Part shown: positions 30,469 to 38,017 of the stretch, one piece after another
How the letters are laid out: each line of letters begins with the position of its first letter
Position numbering within the stretch: position 1 is the stretch's first letter
Assembly (NCBI RefSeq): GCF_012863495.1
Contig: NZ_JAAVJL010000002.1
Location: 560,501-624,500, forward strand
Reading direction: 5' to 3'
Length of the DNA: 64,000 nt
From: Pseudanabaena yagii GIHE-NHR1
GTDB taxonomy: Bacteria > Cyanobacteriota > Cyanobacteriia > Pseudanabaenales > Pseudanabaenaceae
Position numbers and translations under genes: made by a program
The notes under the pieces: model-generated
The model's input: the letters and a program-made list of their open reading frames with translations, nothing else
Told to the model about the DNA's origin: nothing
Databases searched by the model: none

Positions 30469-31302
30469 TTACTCATCATGAGCAAAGCGGTTGTATAGGA
30501 AGTCTAGAGCTGTATTACGGAGATCATAATATAAAGGATCTTCCATGATTTGGGCGCGATCGCGTGGACGAGGGAAAGGAATTCGCATGATTTCACCAAT
30601 GTTAGCAGCAGGTCCATTGGTCATCATTACTAGGCGATCAGCTAGGAACAATGCTTCATCGATATCGTGGGTAATCATCAATACCGTGCAGCGATGCTCT
30701 GTCCAAATTTGTAATAGCTCCTCTTGCAGTTCCTCTTTGGTAATTGCATCCAATGCGCCAAAGGGTTCATCAAGAATGAGAACTTCAGGACGGATTGCCA
30801 AGGCACGGGCGATCGATACCCGTTGCTTCATCCCCCCTGAAATTTGGGTGGGCTTTTTCTCCGCAGCTTCGCTCAAGCCCACCATGGCGAGGTGATGGCG
30901 GACAATATCATTTTTCTCGCCCTTAGAGAGGTTGGGATTAACGGAGTCAACGGCAAGCATGACATTTTCATAAACCGTTAGCCAAGGCAATAGCGCGTAG
31001 CCTTGGAATACGACCATGCGATCGGGACCAGGTTTGGTAATCAATTTGCCATTAACCGTTACTTCCCCAACGGATGGCTTAGAAAAACCACCTACCATGT
31101 TCAAAAGAGTCGATTTACCACAGCCAGAGTGACCAATTAAGCAAATAAATTCGCCTTCTTGAATATGTAGGTTTACATCTTTCAGAACGACATATTCACC
31201 CTTAGGCGTAGGATAGATTTTAGAAACGTTTTCAATACGAAGGAAAGATTCTTGGGGTGGAATCGTAGCGATTGTGCTTTTGTCAAGAGTTGTTTGGGTC
31301 AT
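30469..31302 (-). CDS. nrtD: Nitrate ABC transporter ATP-binding protein NrtD
   Basis: 277 residues, a single ABC ATPase. Walker A GHSGCGKSTLL, signature SGGMKQR, Walker B VLILDEPFGALDA and the H-loop MITHDIDEA are all intact. In cyanobacteria NrtD pairs with NrtC at the NrtB permease to drive high-affinity nitrate/nitrite uptake. It is the last gene of the leftward operon, 72 bp after nrtC with a CCCTCTCC-type repeat in the gap. The lack of a solute-binding extension marks it as NrtD rather than NrtC. Confidence 0.95.
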   Translation of the reverse strand: MTQTTLDKSTIATIPPQESFLRIENVSKIYPTPKGEYVVLKDVNLHIQEGEFICLIGHSGCGKSTLLNMVGGFSKPSVGEVTVNGKLITKPGPDRMVVFQGYALLPWLTVYENVMLAVDSVNPNLSKGEKNDIVRHHLAMVGLSEAAEKKPTQISGGMKQRVSIARALAIRPEVLILDEPFGALDAITKEELQEELLQIWTEHRCTVLMITHDIDEALFLADRLVMMTNGPAANIGEIMRIPFPRPRDRAQIMEDPLYYDLRNTALDFLYNRFAHDE

Positions 31303-31335
31303 AGTTTTCTGTAATAAATGTCTAAAACTTTCTTA

Positions 31336-31372
31336 CTCCCCCTCTCCTATGGGAGAGGGGCTAGGGGGTGAT
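31336..31372. repeat. CCCTCTCC-type palindromic repeat, copy 2
   Basis: CCCCCTCTCC-TATG-GGAGAGGGG and flank, between nrtC and nrtD. Related to 21478-21524 and 45541-45578. Confidence 0.65.
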
Positions 31373-31374
31373 GG

Positions 31375-33372
31375 CTAAGCAACCATTCGTACTGATTCCA
31401 TCGCAATTTCTGCCATGGTGATATTGCGCTTAATGTCTAGATGATTGAGATAGCCAATGGGATCTTCAGCATTAAAGGGAATATCATCAAAGAGTTGAAT
31501 CGCATTGCGGCTGTAAGTGATGTCCGTTAGACCAAGTTCACGAGCAGCAGTGCTGAATACGCCAACGCGACAGGTTTTCTCTAATACTTCTACCCAGTTA
31601 CGAGGGAAGGGAACATCACCCCAACGCGCCATCTGGGTAATGTGCCAGAGATGCTCAGAACGGCTCGGACGGTTAACACCAGCACCATAGAACTGGTGGT
31701 GAGCAGGTTCGCGCATGGGGGTGTCGATCGCACAGGTAACATCATCAGGGTTGCCCAAGTGGATGTAATTAACATTAGTGCTGACATAGGCGCGACGGGA
31801 GAGAATCTGGCGGATCTCTTCAGCATTATTGGGATCAGCGCAGTACATGCAAGCTTCTAGCAGTGCCTTAACGAGAGCGATGTGGGTGTTCGGATAGGCG
31901 TTTGCCCAGTCTTCGCGCACACCAAGAACTTTTCCGGGGTGACCATTCCAAATTTCGAGGTCAGTGGCAACGGTGAATCCGATATTTTCCATAGCAGCAC
32001 GGAAGTTCCAAGGTTCACCAACACAGAATCCATCGATACTACCTGCTTTAAGGTCAACTACCATCTGTGCAGGAGGAATGGTTTTTAGTTCCACATCGAG
32101 ATCGGGGTCGATGCCACCTGCGGCTAGCCAATAACGGAGCAGCAGATTATGCATCGATGAAGGATGGACTACGCCCATGCGGTGTTGACGATCGCGAGTA
32201 TTTTGCAACATCGCTTTGAAATCAGCGAGGGTATGAATGCCGCGATCATAGAAATGCTTATCGAGGGTAATTGCGTTACCATTACGGGTCATGGTTAGAG
32301 CAGTGACGATGGGCTTGCAAGCGCCAGCACCACCGAGGGTGAGCCACATTGGTAGACCTGAAGGCATTTGCGCCGCATCGAGATATCCACCCGAAATCCC
32401 ATCGACAATACCACGCCAACTGGTTTCACGAACAAGGGAAACTTCATCGAGTCCATGCTTCTCAAAGAAGCCTTTTTCCTTAGCGACAGCGATCGGCGCA
32501 CAGGCAGTTAAGGGAACGAAGCCGATCTCTAAGTTGACTTTTTCTAATCCGTGACGAGCAACAGTGGCAACCTTACGGGCATTTAGTTTCTTGACGCGCT
32601 TTTGTTGGTTCAAGAAATAGATAATTTCGCTACGGAGACTGTAGTAACTAGGATGGTTAACTGCTTCCATGCGCTGACGGGGACGGGGAATGTCAACTTC
32701 CAAAATGCCGCCAATTTTCGAGGCGGGACCATTGGTCAACATCACAATGCGATCGCTCAGTAATACCGCTTCATCAACATCGTGGGTAACCATTACGGCT
32801 GTGATCTGGTCTTCATTACAGATCTGCATCAACTTTTCTTGCAGATTACCGCGAGTCAGTGCATCCAAAGCGCCAAAGGGTTCATCAAGGAGCAAGAGTT
32901 TGGGACGGACTGCTAAGGCGCGGGCGATCGCTACCCGTTGGCGCATTCCACCTGATAACTGTGTGGGTGGCTTATCGATCGCATGGGCAAGTCCCACCAT
33001 ATTTACATAGCGCTCAACTAGATCATGACGCTCACCCTTGGGCAAATGGGAAAGCACTTCGTCAACGGCAAGAGCCACATTTTCGCGCACCGATAGCCAA
33101 GGCAAGAGCGAATAGTTTTGGAATACCACCATGCGATCGGGGCCGGGACGAGATACACGCTCATCTTCGAGCATGACTACACCGCCAGTGGGTAAGTCTA
33201 GCCCTGCAATCATATTGAGCAAGGTTGACTTGCCACAACCAGAGTGACCGATCAGAGAAATAAATTCACCTTTCTTTATTTGGAGGTCAATTCCTTTAAG
33301 GGCAATATATTCTTTTCCGCCACCCAAGGGAAATGTTCTCTCTACCTGATCAACTAAAACAAAATCCTGCAT
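31375..33372 (-). CDS. nrtC: Nitrate ABC transporter ATPase fused to a binding-protein domain, NrtC
   Basis: 665 residues. Residues 1-260 are an ABC ATPase (Walker A GHSGCGKSTLL, signature SGGMRQR, Walker B LLLLDEPFGALDA). Residues 280-660 are an NrtA-like solute-binding domain, beginning LEIGFVPLTACAPIAVAKEK, with no signal peptide, so it is cytoplasmic. This fusion is diagnostic of cyanobacterial NrtC, where the extra domain is known to regulate transport in response to nitrogen status. It lies between nrtB and nrtD. Confidence 0.97.
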   Translation of the reverse strand: MQDFVLVDQVERTFPLGGGKEYIALKGIDLQIKKGEFISLIGHSGCGKSTLLNMIAGLDLPTGGVVMLEDERVSRPGPDRMVVFQNYSLLPWLSVRENVALAVDEVLSHLPKGERHDLVERYVNMVGLAHAIDKPPTQLSGGMRQRVAIARALAVRPKLLLLDEPFGALDALTRGNLQEKLMQICNEDQITAVMVTHDVDEAVLLSDRIVMLTNGPASKIGGILEVDIPRPRQRMEAVNHPSYYSLRSEIIYFLNQQKRVKKLNARKVATVARHGLEKVNLEIGFVPLTACAPIAVAKEKGFFEKHGLDEVSLVRETSWRGIVDGISGGYLDAAQMPSGLPMWLTLGGAGACKPIVTALTMTRNGNAITLDKHFYDRGIHTLADFKAMLQNTRDRQHRMGVVHPSSMHNLLLRYWLAAGGIDPDLDVELKTIPPAQMVVDLKAGSIDGFCVGEPWNFRAAMENIGFTVATDLEIWNGHPGKVLGVREDWANAYPNTHIALVKALLEACMYCADPNNAEEIRQILSRRAYVSTNVNYIHLGNPDDVTCAIDTPMREPAHHQFYGAGVNRPSRSEHLWHITQMARWGDVPFPRNWVEVLEKTCRVGVFSTAARELGLTDITYSRNAIQLFDDIPFNAEDPIGYLNHLDIKRNITMAEIAMESVRMVA

Positions 33373-33384
33373 TTTAAAATTCTC

Positions 33385-33612
33385 CAGATATAACCATCAC
33401 AATTTGTAAAAATTCGTAGGGGCAAAGCATTAACGCCACAACTTCTGAAATTACAGACAACTTTGAATCGTTAAATGCTTTGCCCTTAACCTTGACCATC
33501 CACCGATAACTTCCAAGCCGCAGCAATAATTCATTGGTGGATGGCATAAAGGTCTGAGCATTGGCGATACAGTTTTTGTGGTGAATTTTGGAAATAATCG
33601 CGCCAATGCTCA
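33385..33612. repeat. Inverted-repeat cluster between nrtB and nrtC
   Basis: About 230 bp without a gene. It contains GGGGCAAAGCATT (about 33419-33431) against AATGCTTTGCCC (about 33474-33485), a GACCATCCACC/GGTGGATGGC pair (33496-33545) and a GAGCATTGGCG/CGCCAATGCTC pair (33556-33610). These could form several hairpins in the operon mRNA and set the relative yield of permease and ATPase. Confidence 0.55.
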
Positions 33613-33616
33613 ACCC

Positions 33617-34459
33617 CTACTTCTGTTCTTCAGGCAAGATCACATTTTGGAGCCATGCTACAGCGCGATCGAGAATCAAGCCCACAGCACCGATGTAAAC
33701 CAGAGCCAAGATAACTTCGCCCACCTTGTCATTGGTGTAGGAGTTCCAGATGAAGAAACCGATACCGACAATACCTGACATGATGATTTCCGCAGCAATA
33801 ATTGCGAGCCATGCGAGACCGATGGAAATGCGTAAACCTGTGAAGATATAGGGAAGTGCAGAAGGAATCAAAATCTTGAAGAAATACTTTTGCTTAGACA
33901 GTTGCAGCACTCGCGAAACGTTGCGATAGTCTTGGGGGATTTGCTTAACACCAACGGCAGTATTTAATAGGATCGGCCAAACAGCAGTGATGAAGATAAC
34001 GAACAATGCAGCAGGTTCATTTTGACGGAGAGCAGCAAGTGCGATCGGAACCCATGCCAAAGGTGGCACTGTTCGCAAAAATTGGAATAATGGATCGAGT
34101 GCTTTATCAATAACCGCATTAGTACCAACTAGAATCCCGACACTAATACCGACGATCGCTGCAAGTGAGTAGCCCTTGGCAACACGCTCAAAGCTAGCGA
34201 GAGTCTGCCAGAATAGTCCTTTGTCTGTACCACCGCGATCGAAGAAAGGATAAAGCAACAGGTTACGAGTGGACTTTTCAGCCATGATATTCCAAGGTCC
34301 GGGCAACTTGATCAAACCAATGCTAGAAAGAAGTTGCCAAACAATTAAAAATCCGAGAATCCCAACAATTGGGAGCGCCCAATTCTGAGCATTCTTTTCC
34401 CAAAACTTCGATAGCGATCGCCCAAAGCTACTGTTACGATTACCAATACTTGCTGCCAT
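33617..34459 (-). CDS. nrtB: Nitrate ABC transporter permease NrtB
   Basis: 280 residues, the usual NrtB length, with about six membrane segments. The EAA-type loop appears in the segment QIPQDYRNVSRVLQLS, followed by ALPYIFTGLRISIGLAW, typical of the NrtB/SsuC/TauC permease family. It forms the inner-membrane channel. It is transcribed with nrtC (downstream) and a porin gene (upstream, 107 bp away across a hairpin). Confidence 0.95.
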   Translation of the reverse strand: MAASIGNRNSSFGRSLSKFWEKNAQNWALPIVGILGFLIVWQLLSSIGLIKLPGPWNIMAEKSTRNLLLYPFFDRGGTDKGLFWQTLASFERVAKGYSLAAIVGISVGILVGTNAVIDKALDPLFQFLRTVPPLAWVPIALAALRQNEPAALFVIFITAVWPILLNTAVGVKQIPQDYRNVSRVLQLSKQKYFFKILIPSALPYIFTGLRISIGLAWLAIIAAEIIMSGIVGIGFFIWNSYTNDKVGEVILALVYIGAVGLILDRAVAWLQNVILPEEQK

Positions 34460-34514
34460 AAACTTGCTGCTCCTACTCTATGTTGATAATTAATTAAATT
34501 TAGTCTTCGTAATC

Positions 34515-34551
34515 ACGGTTTATAAACTATTCGAGATAGCTTATAAACCGT
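34515..34551 (-). terminator. Hairpin after the porin gene
   Basis: ACGGTTTATAA pairs with TTATAAACCGT, with CTAT/ATAG inside. It lies 16 bp past the porin stop and before nrtB. Probably a partial terminator or mRNA stabiliser inside the operon. Confidence 0.6.
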
Positions 34552-34566
34552 CAAAGATAAAAAGTC

Positions 34567-36291
34567 TTAGAATGTGAATGTTGTCCGAACTACACCAACC
34601 GTTGCTGTAGGTGCATTATTGATACCTTCGGGATTAAACACAAAGAACACCCCTGGGGTAATGCTGATATTTTTGGACAATTTAAAATTGAAATAACCTT
34701 CTAAATGGTATGGAGTTGCAGTAGCTCCAGTTGGAATAGTGGCAATACCACCAACTGCATTACGTGCTAGAGGCTGTCCAAAGAGAATGCCAGCCGTGTT
34801 GCCTTCCTTAAAGACATCACTGAAATGGAATCCTGTCATCCAACTAGTAAAGGTAGTGGAAGCATCCTTATTAGTAAGATTGGAAAAGATCCATGCGCCA
34901 GATAGGTTAAAAGCAATCTTGGGAGTAATCCGCCATGTCAAAGTCGAACCAATAGAATTCAATTTGATTGGGTCAGCTAATACGCCTCCATTAATTGCTC
35001 CAATGTCTGCGGAAGCTAAGCCAGTTCCCAAGATATTGATCTGGTGGTAGCTATTGGCATAGTTAAGACCGATATCAAGATTGGAAGTGGGCTTGAGGGT
35101 TAATTGAGCAGCCGCAATGGTGCTACCACCAAAGAAGCCTGCACCCAGCAAAGTAGTGGGGCTGTTAGTCGCGATCGCAGAGTTAACACTGCCGTATAAA
35201 GCTCGAAAATCAACCTTATCAGAAGGAGTCCAGATGAAACCAACGGCAGCAGCTAGCCCAGTACCAGATGTACCTCCAGATACACGGGTCGCAGCATTTA
35301 AACCTTGACCAAAACGGGAGATAGAGCCTTGACCTTCACTAGCAAAAGGGCTAATCGCTGGGAAAGCATCGGAAACTTCGGCGTTAGAACCTGCAAATAA
35401 AGTCAACTTATCCGCAACTGGAAAAATGTAGAGAAGCTTGTACAGATTGACCGAGTTGGCGGCTGCTGTATTAGAGTTAGATGGATTGAAATTGAGGAAT
35501 TGATTCTCAAATCCCAATCGGACATTGGAACTACCGGTATTAGGGTCGGAGGCATAGCCTAAAGGTACAGCAAGACTGTTGATATTGCTCGCTTGTAATC
35601 CAGTAATCAACAGGTCTTTTCCAGAGAAACTGGTCAATAAATTTAGGCGTACACGGTTATTAAAAACAATGTTGGTATTTGTGCCACCAGTAGGATTTGC
35701 TCCTGTTGCGCCCGATACACTGAAAATTGCTTCGCCACTTAGTTTAGTTGTAGTGGAGAACTGTTGCGCTTCTAGTTTGGCAGTTTTCGCATCAAGGGCA
35801 TCAACTCGACCACGGAGGGTTGCGAGTTCGGCGGCAAATTCCTCTTGAAGCTTTTGTAAAGTTGCGAGGTCTTCTTTGCTAACCTTGTCAGCTAATCCCG
35901 CCGAAATAATCTCATTGATTTTATCAAGACAAGTATTTAAACCAGCCGCAAACTCATAGCGGGAGGTCGCTTGTTTGCCACGAAATGTGCGATCGGGATA
36001 GCCTGCGATGCAGCCATAGCGCTCAACTAGCGATTGTAATGCGGTAAAAGCCCAATCCGTAGGACGCACATCTGATAGTTGAGAAACAGAGGTTACATTC
36101 TGAGCAATGGGATCTGTAGCGATCGACTTCAGTTGAGTTTCATTAGAAACTGGAGGAATAGAAGCTGTTGTTTCAGTTAATTTAACTGTTGAAGAGTTAG
36201 CAGGATTTGCCTCCGCTGATAGCGACATCGCCCCCAAAGATAAAGGCAAGCTGAGTAGAAGCAATCCAAGTTTACTGGGATGAATTTTCAC
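34567..36291 (-). CDS. SLH-domain OprB-family outer-membrane porin
   Basis: 574 residues. A signal peptide (about 1-28) is followed by an SLH domain (about 70-125, with DVRPTDWAFTALQSLVERYG and GYPDRTFRGKQ), a coiled coil (about 130-175) and a beta-barrel domain (about 180-574) ending in an aromatic FTF, as outer-membrane proteins do. This is the standard cyanobacterial porin layout: SLH binds peptidoglycan-linked pyruvylated polymer and the barrel passes small solutes. Its place between nrtA and nrtB, in the same orientation, suggests nitrate or nitrite entry through the outer membrane. That role is inferred from position. Confidence 0.93.
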   Translation of the reverse strand: MKIHPSKLGLLLLSLPLSLGAMSLSAEANPANSSTVKLTETTASIPPVSNETQLKSIATDPIAQNVTSVSQLSDVRPTDWAFTALQSLVERYGCIAGYPDRTFRGKQATSRYEFAAGLNTCLDKINEIISAGLADKVSKEDLATLQKLQEEFAAELATLRGRVDALDAKTAKLEAQQFSTTTKLSGEAIFSVSGATGANPTGGTNTNIVFNNRVRLNLLTSFSGKDLLITGLQASNINSLAVPLGYASDPNTGSSNVRLGFENQFLNFNPSNSNTAAANSVNLYKLLYIFPVADKLTLFAGSNAEVSDAFPAISPFASEGQGSISRFGQGLNAATRVSGGTSGTGLAAAVGFIWTPSDKVDFRALYGSVNSAIATNSPTTLLGAGFFGGSTIAAAQLTLKPTSNLDIGLNYANSYHQINILGTGLASADIGAINGGVLADPIKLNSIGSTLTWRITPKIAFNLSGAWIFSNLTNKDASTTFTSWMTGFHFSDVFKEGNTAGILFGQPLARNAVGGIATIPTGATATPYHLEGYFNFKLSKNISITPGVFFVFNPEGINNAPTATVGVVRTTFTF

Positions 36292-36329
36292 GGTTAATTT
36301 TCCTCACACAATATTTTTTAATTTGTTTG

Positions 36330-36357
36330 TAGATCTAGATCTAAAGATCTAGATCTA
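36330..36357 (-). terminator. Perfect palindrome between nrtA and the porin gene
   Basis: Arms 36330-36342 and 36345-36357, made of alternating AGATCT units. It lies just after the nrtA stop and may let nrtA be made in excess of the downstream genes. Confidence 0.65.
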
Positions 36358-36374
36358 TTTGAAGGCTCATAAGC

Positions 36375-37721
36375 CTAAGCCTTCTTGATCTTTAGGCTAT
36401 CGAGATAGGCTTGAGGATTTTCGGGGTCGAACTTTACACCATCAAAGAATTCCTCAATACCGCGAGAGGTGCTAGCGGGAATATCAGGGAAACCTGCTTC
36501 CTTAGCAGCTTCCCGCCAAAGATCCTCACGGTTGACCTTTTTAATCAAATCCTTAGCGGTGGCTAGTGCTGATTTGGGTAAGAAGCCCCAACGCACGCTC
36601 TCGGTCAGGAACCAAAGGTCATGACTTTGATAGGGATAAGAGACATTTCCTTTCGCATCTTTCCAGTAGAGAGGAGCCATGCTCTTGTCATCGATAATGC
36701 GACCATCGCCCATGTCGTACTTGCCCATCATGGGATCTTCAAGGATCTCAGGAGCAACGCCAAAATAGTTTTTGGTGGCAACAATTTGGACAAGTTCTTT
36801 GCGATTGTCGAAGTTGTCGCACCATTGCTGAGCTTCCATAATTGCTTTAAGCAAAGCCTTGGTTGCCTTAGGGTTCTTATCTACCCAGTCTGCACGCATC
36901 GCCAAATATTCTTCAGGATGTCCCTTCCAAATTTCGGCAGTGAGAGCAGGAATGAAGCCAATCTTCTCTTTAACGATGCGATAGGGCCAAGGGTCGCCTG
37001 TGCTGAAGGCATCCATTGTGCCAGTTTTCATATTGGCTACGGTTTGTGCCGCAGGAACAGTCAACAATTCGATATCTGTATCAGGATCGACTCCATTGGC
37101 AGCTAACCAGTAGCGAATCCAGAACTCTTGATTTGCTTTAGGGAAGGTGTAAGCAGCTTTGAATTTTGCGCCTTCAGCTTTAGTCTTCTCAAAGAAATCT
37201 TTTGCTTTATCGATTTTCAGCGTCAAGCCCTTATCTTTGTGCTTACCTGCCACAGCGATCGCATTACCCTGTGTATTTAACTGCAACAGTACATACATAG
37301 GGATTTTGAGGTTATCGGTGATAATTCCTTCGGAAATCAAATAGGGCATTGGCATTTGCCATTGACCACCATCGATACCACCTGCAGAGGATCCAATTTT
37401 GACGTTATCTCTCGCTGCGCCCCAGTTGGCTTGCTTGGAGATTTCTACATCGGTCATGCCATATTTCGCAAAGAATCCCTTCTCTTTAGCAATAATTAAT
37501 GGTGCTGCTTCGATAATGGGTAGGTAGCCTAGTCTGACTTTTGTAGTTTCAGGAACTTGTTCAGGGGGCAGGTTAATTTTAGTAGCATTAGCAGAACTTA
37601 TAGTTGGGGTATCCTCGGGAGGGTTGCCTAGACATCCTTTAAGAAGTACCGAACTAAGAGCTGTAGCTCCAGCCGTAGCTATAAATCGTCGCCGTGAAAT
37701 GTTGTTTTTTAAATTAGACAT
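36375..37721 (-). CDS. nrtA: Nitrate-binding lipoprotein NrtA
   Basis: 448 residues. The N-terminus is a Tat-type lipoprotein signal: SRRRF at 9-13, a hydrophobic stretch and lipobox LLKGC with Cys30. The mature part is a periplasmic solute-binding protein of the NrtA/SsuA type ([52 protein letters not shown]). It captures nitrate/nitrite and delivers it to NrtB. As first gene it follows a 296-bp divergent promoter region. I find no perfect NtcA site there. Confidence 0.96.
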   Translation of the reverse strand: MSNLKNNISRRRFIATAGATALSSVLLKGCLGNPPEDTPTISSANATKINLPPEQVPETTKVRLGYLPIIEAAPLIIAKEKGFFAKYGMTDVEISKQANWGAARDNVKIGSSAGGIDGGQWQMPMPYLISEGIITDNLKIPMYVLLQLNTQGNAIAVAGKHKDKGLTLKIDKAKDFFEKTKAEGAKFKAAYTFPKANQEFWIRYWLAANGVDPDTDIELLTVPAAQTVANMKTGTMDAFSTGDPWPYRIVKEKIGFIPALTAEIWKGHPEEYLAMRADWVDKNPKATKALLKAIMEAQQWCDNFDNRKELVQIVATKNYFGVAPEILEDPMMGKYDMGDGRIIDDKSMAPLYWKDAKGNVSYPYQSHDLWFLTESVRWGFLPKSALATAKDLIKKVNREDLWREAAKEAGFPDIPASTSRGIEEFFDGVKFDPENPQAYLDSLKIKKA

Positions 37722-38017
37722 AACTTATTAAGTGATTCGCAAGAACGATTGATTTATCTCTATTGGTATCTTAGAGTGAAGAGCAAATAGAGTAAAGTCT
37801 ATTATTCTTATAATAAAGATAAGTTTTAATCTATGTATTTTCTTGCTAAGGTGAACTATAGGTTGTTCTATATAGTTGCCATGCTAATTTCGCCACAATT
37901 ATGCTCCTATGCCTGCTAAATCTAGCTTTTAGCAATAAATCCCATAGATTAGATAGATAAATAAACCTAATCATTCAGCCCAATCAATCCCCTAAGTCAA
38001 CTCAACAATCAAAAGCC
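37722..38017. promoter_or_regulatory. Divergent promoter region of nrtA and the Fe-S membrane protein gene
   Basis: 296 bp, AT-rich. It must hold both promoters. GTA-N8-TAT at 37792-37805 is a partial match to the NtcA consensus GTA-N8-TAC, but no full match exists. Left unassigned beyond its role as promoter region. Confidence 0.5.

Noticed and set aside
37792-37805. NtcA-like site GTA-N8-TAT upstream of nrtA
   Set aside because: Only a partial match to GTA-N8-TAC, and spacing to the nearest TAN3T box on the nrtA strand is about 18 bases, shorter than usual.
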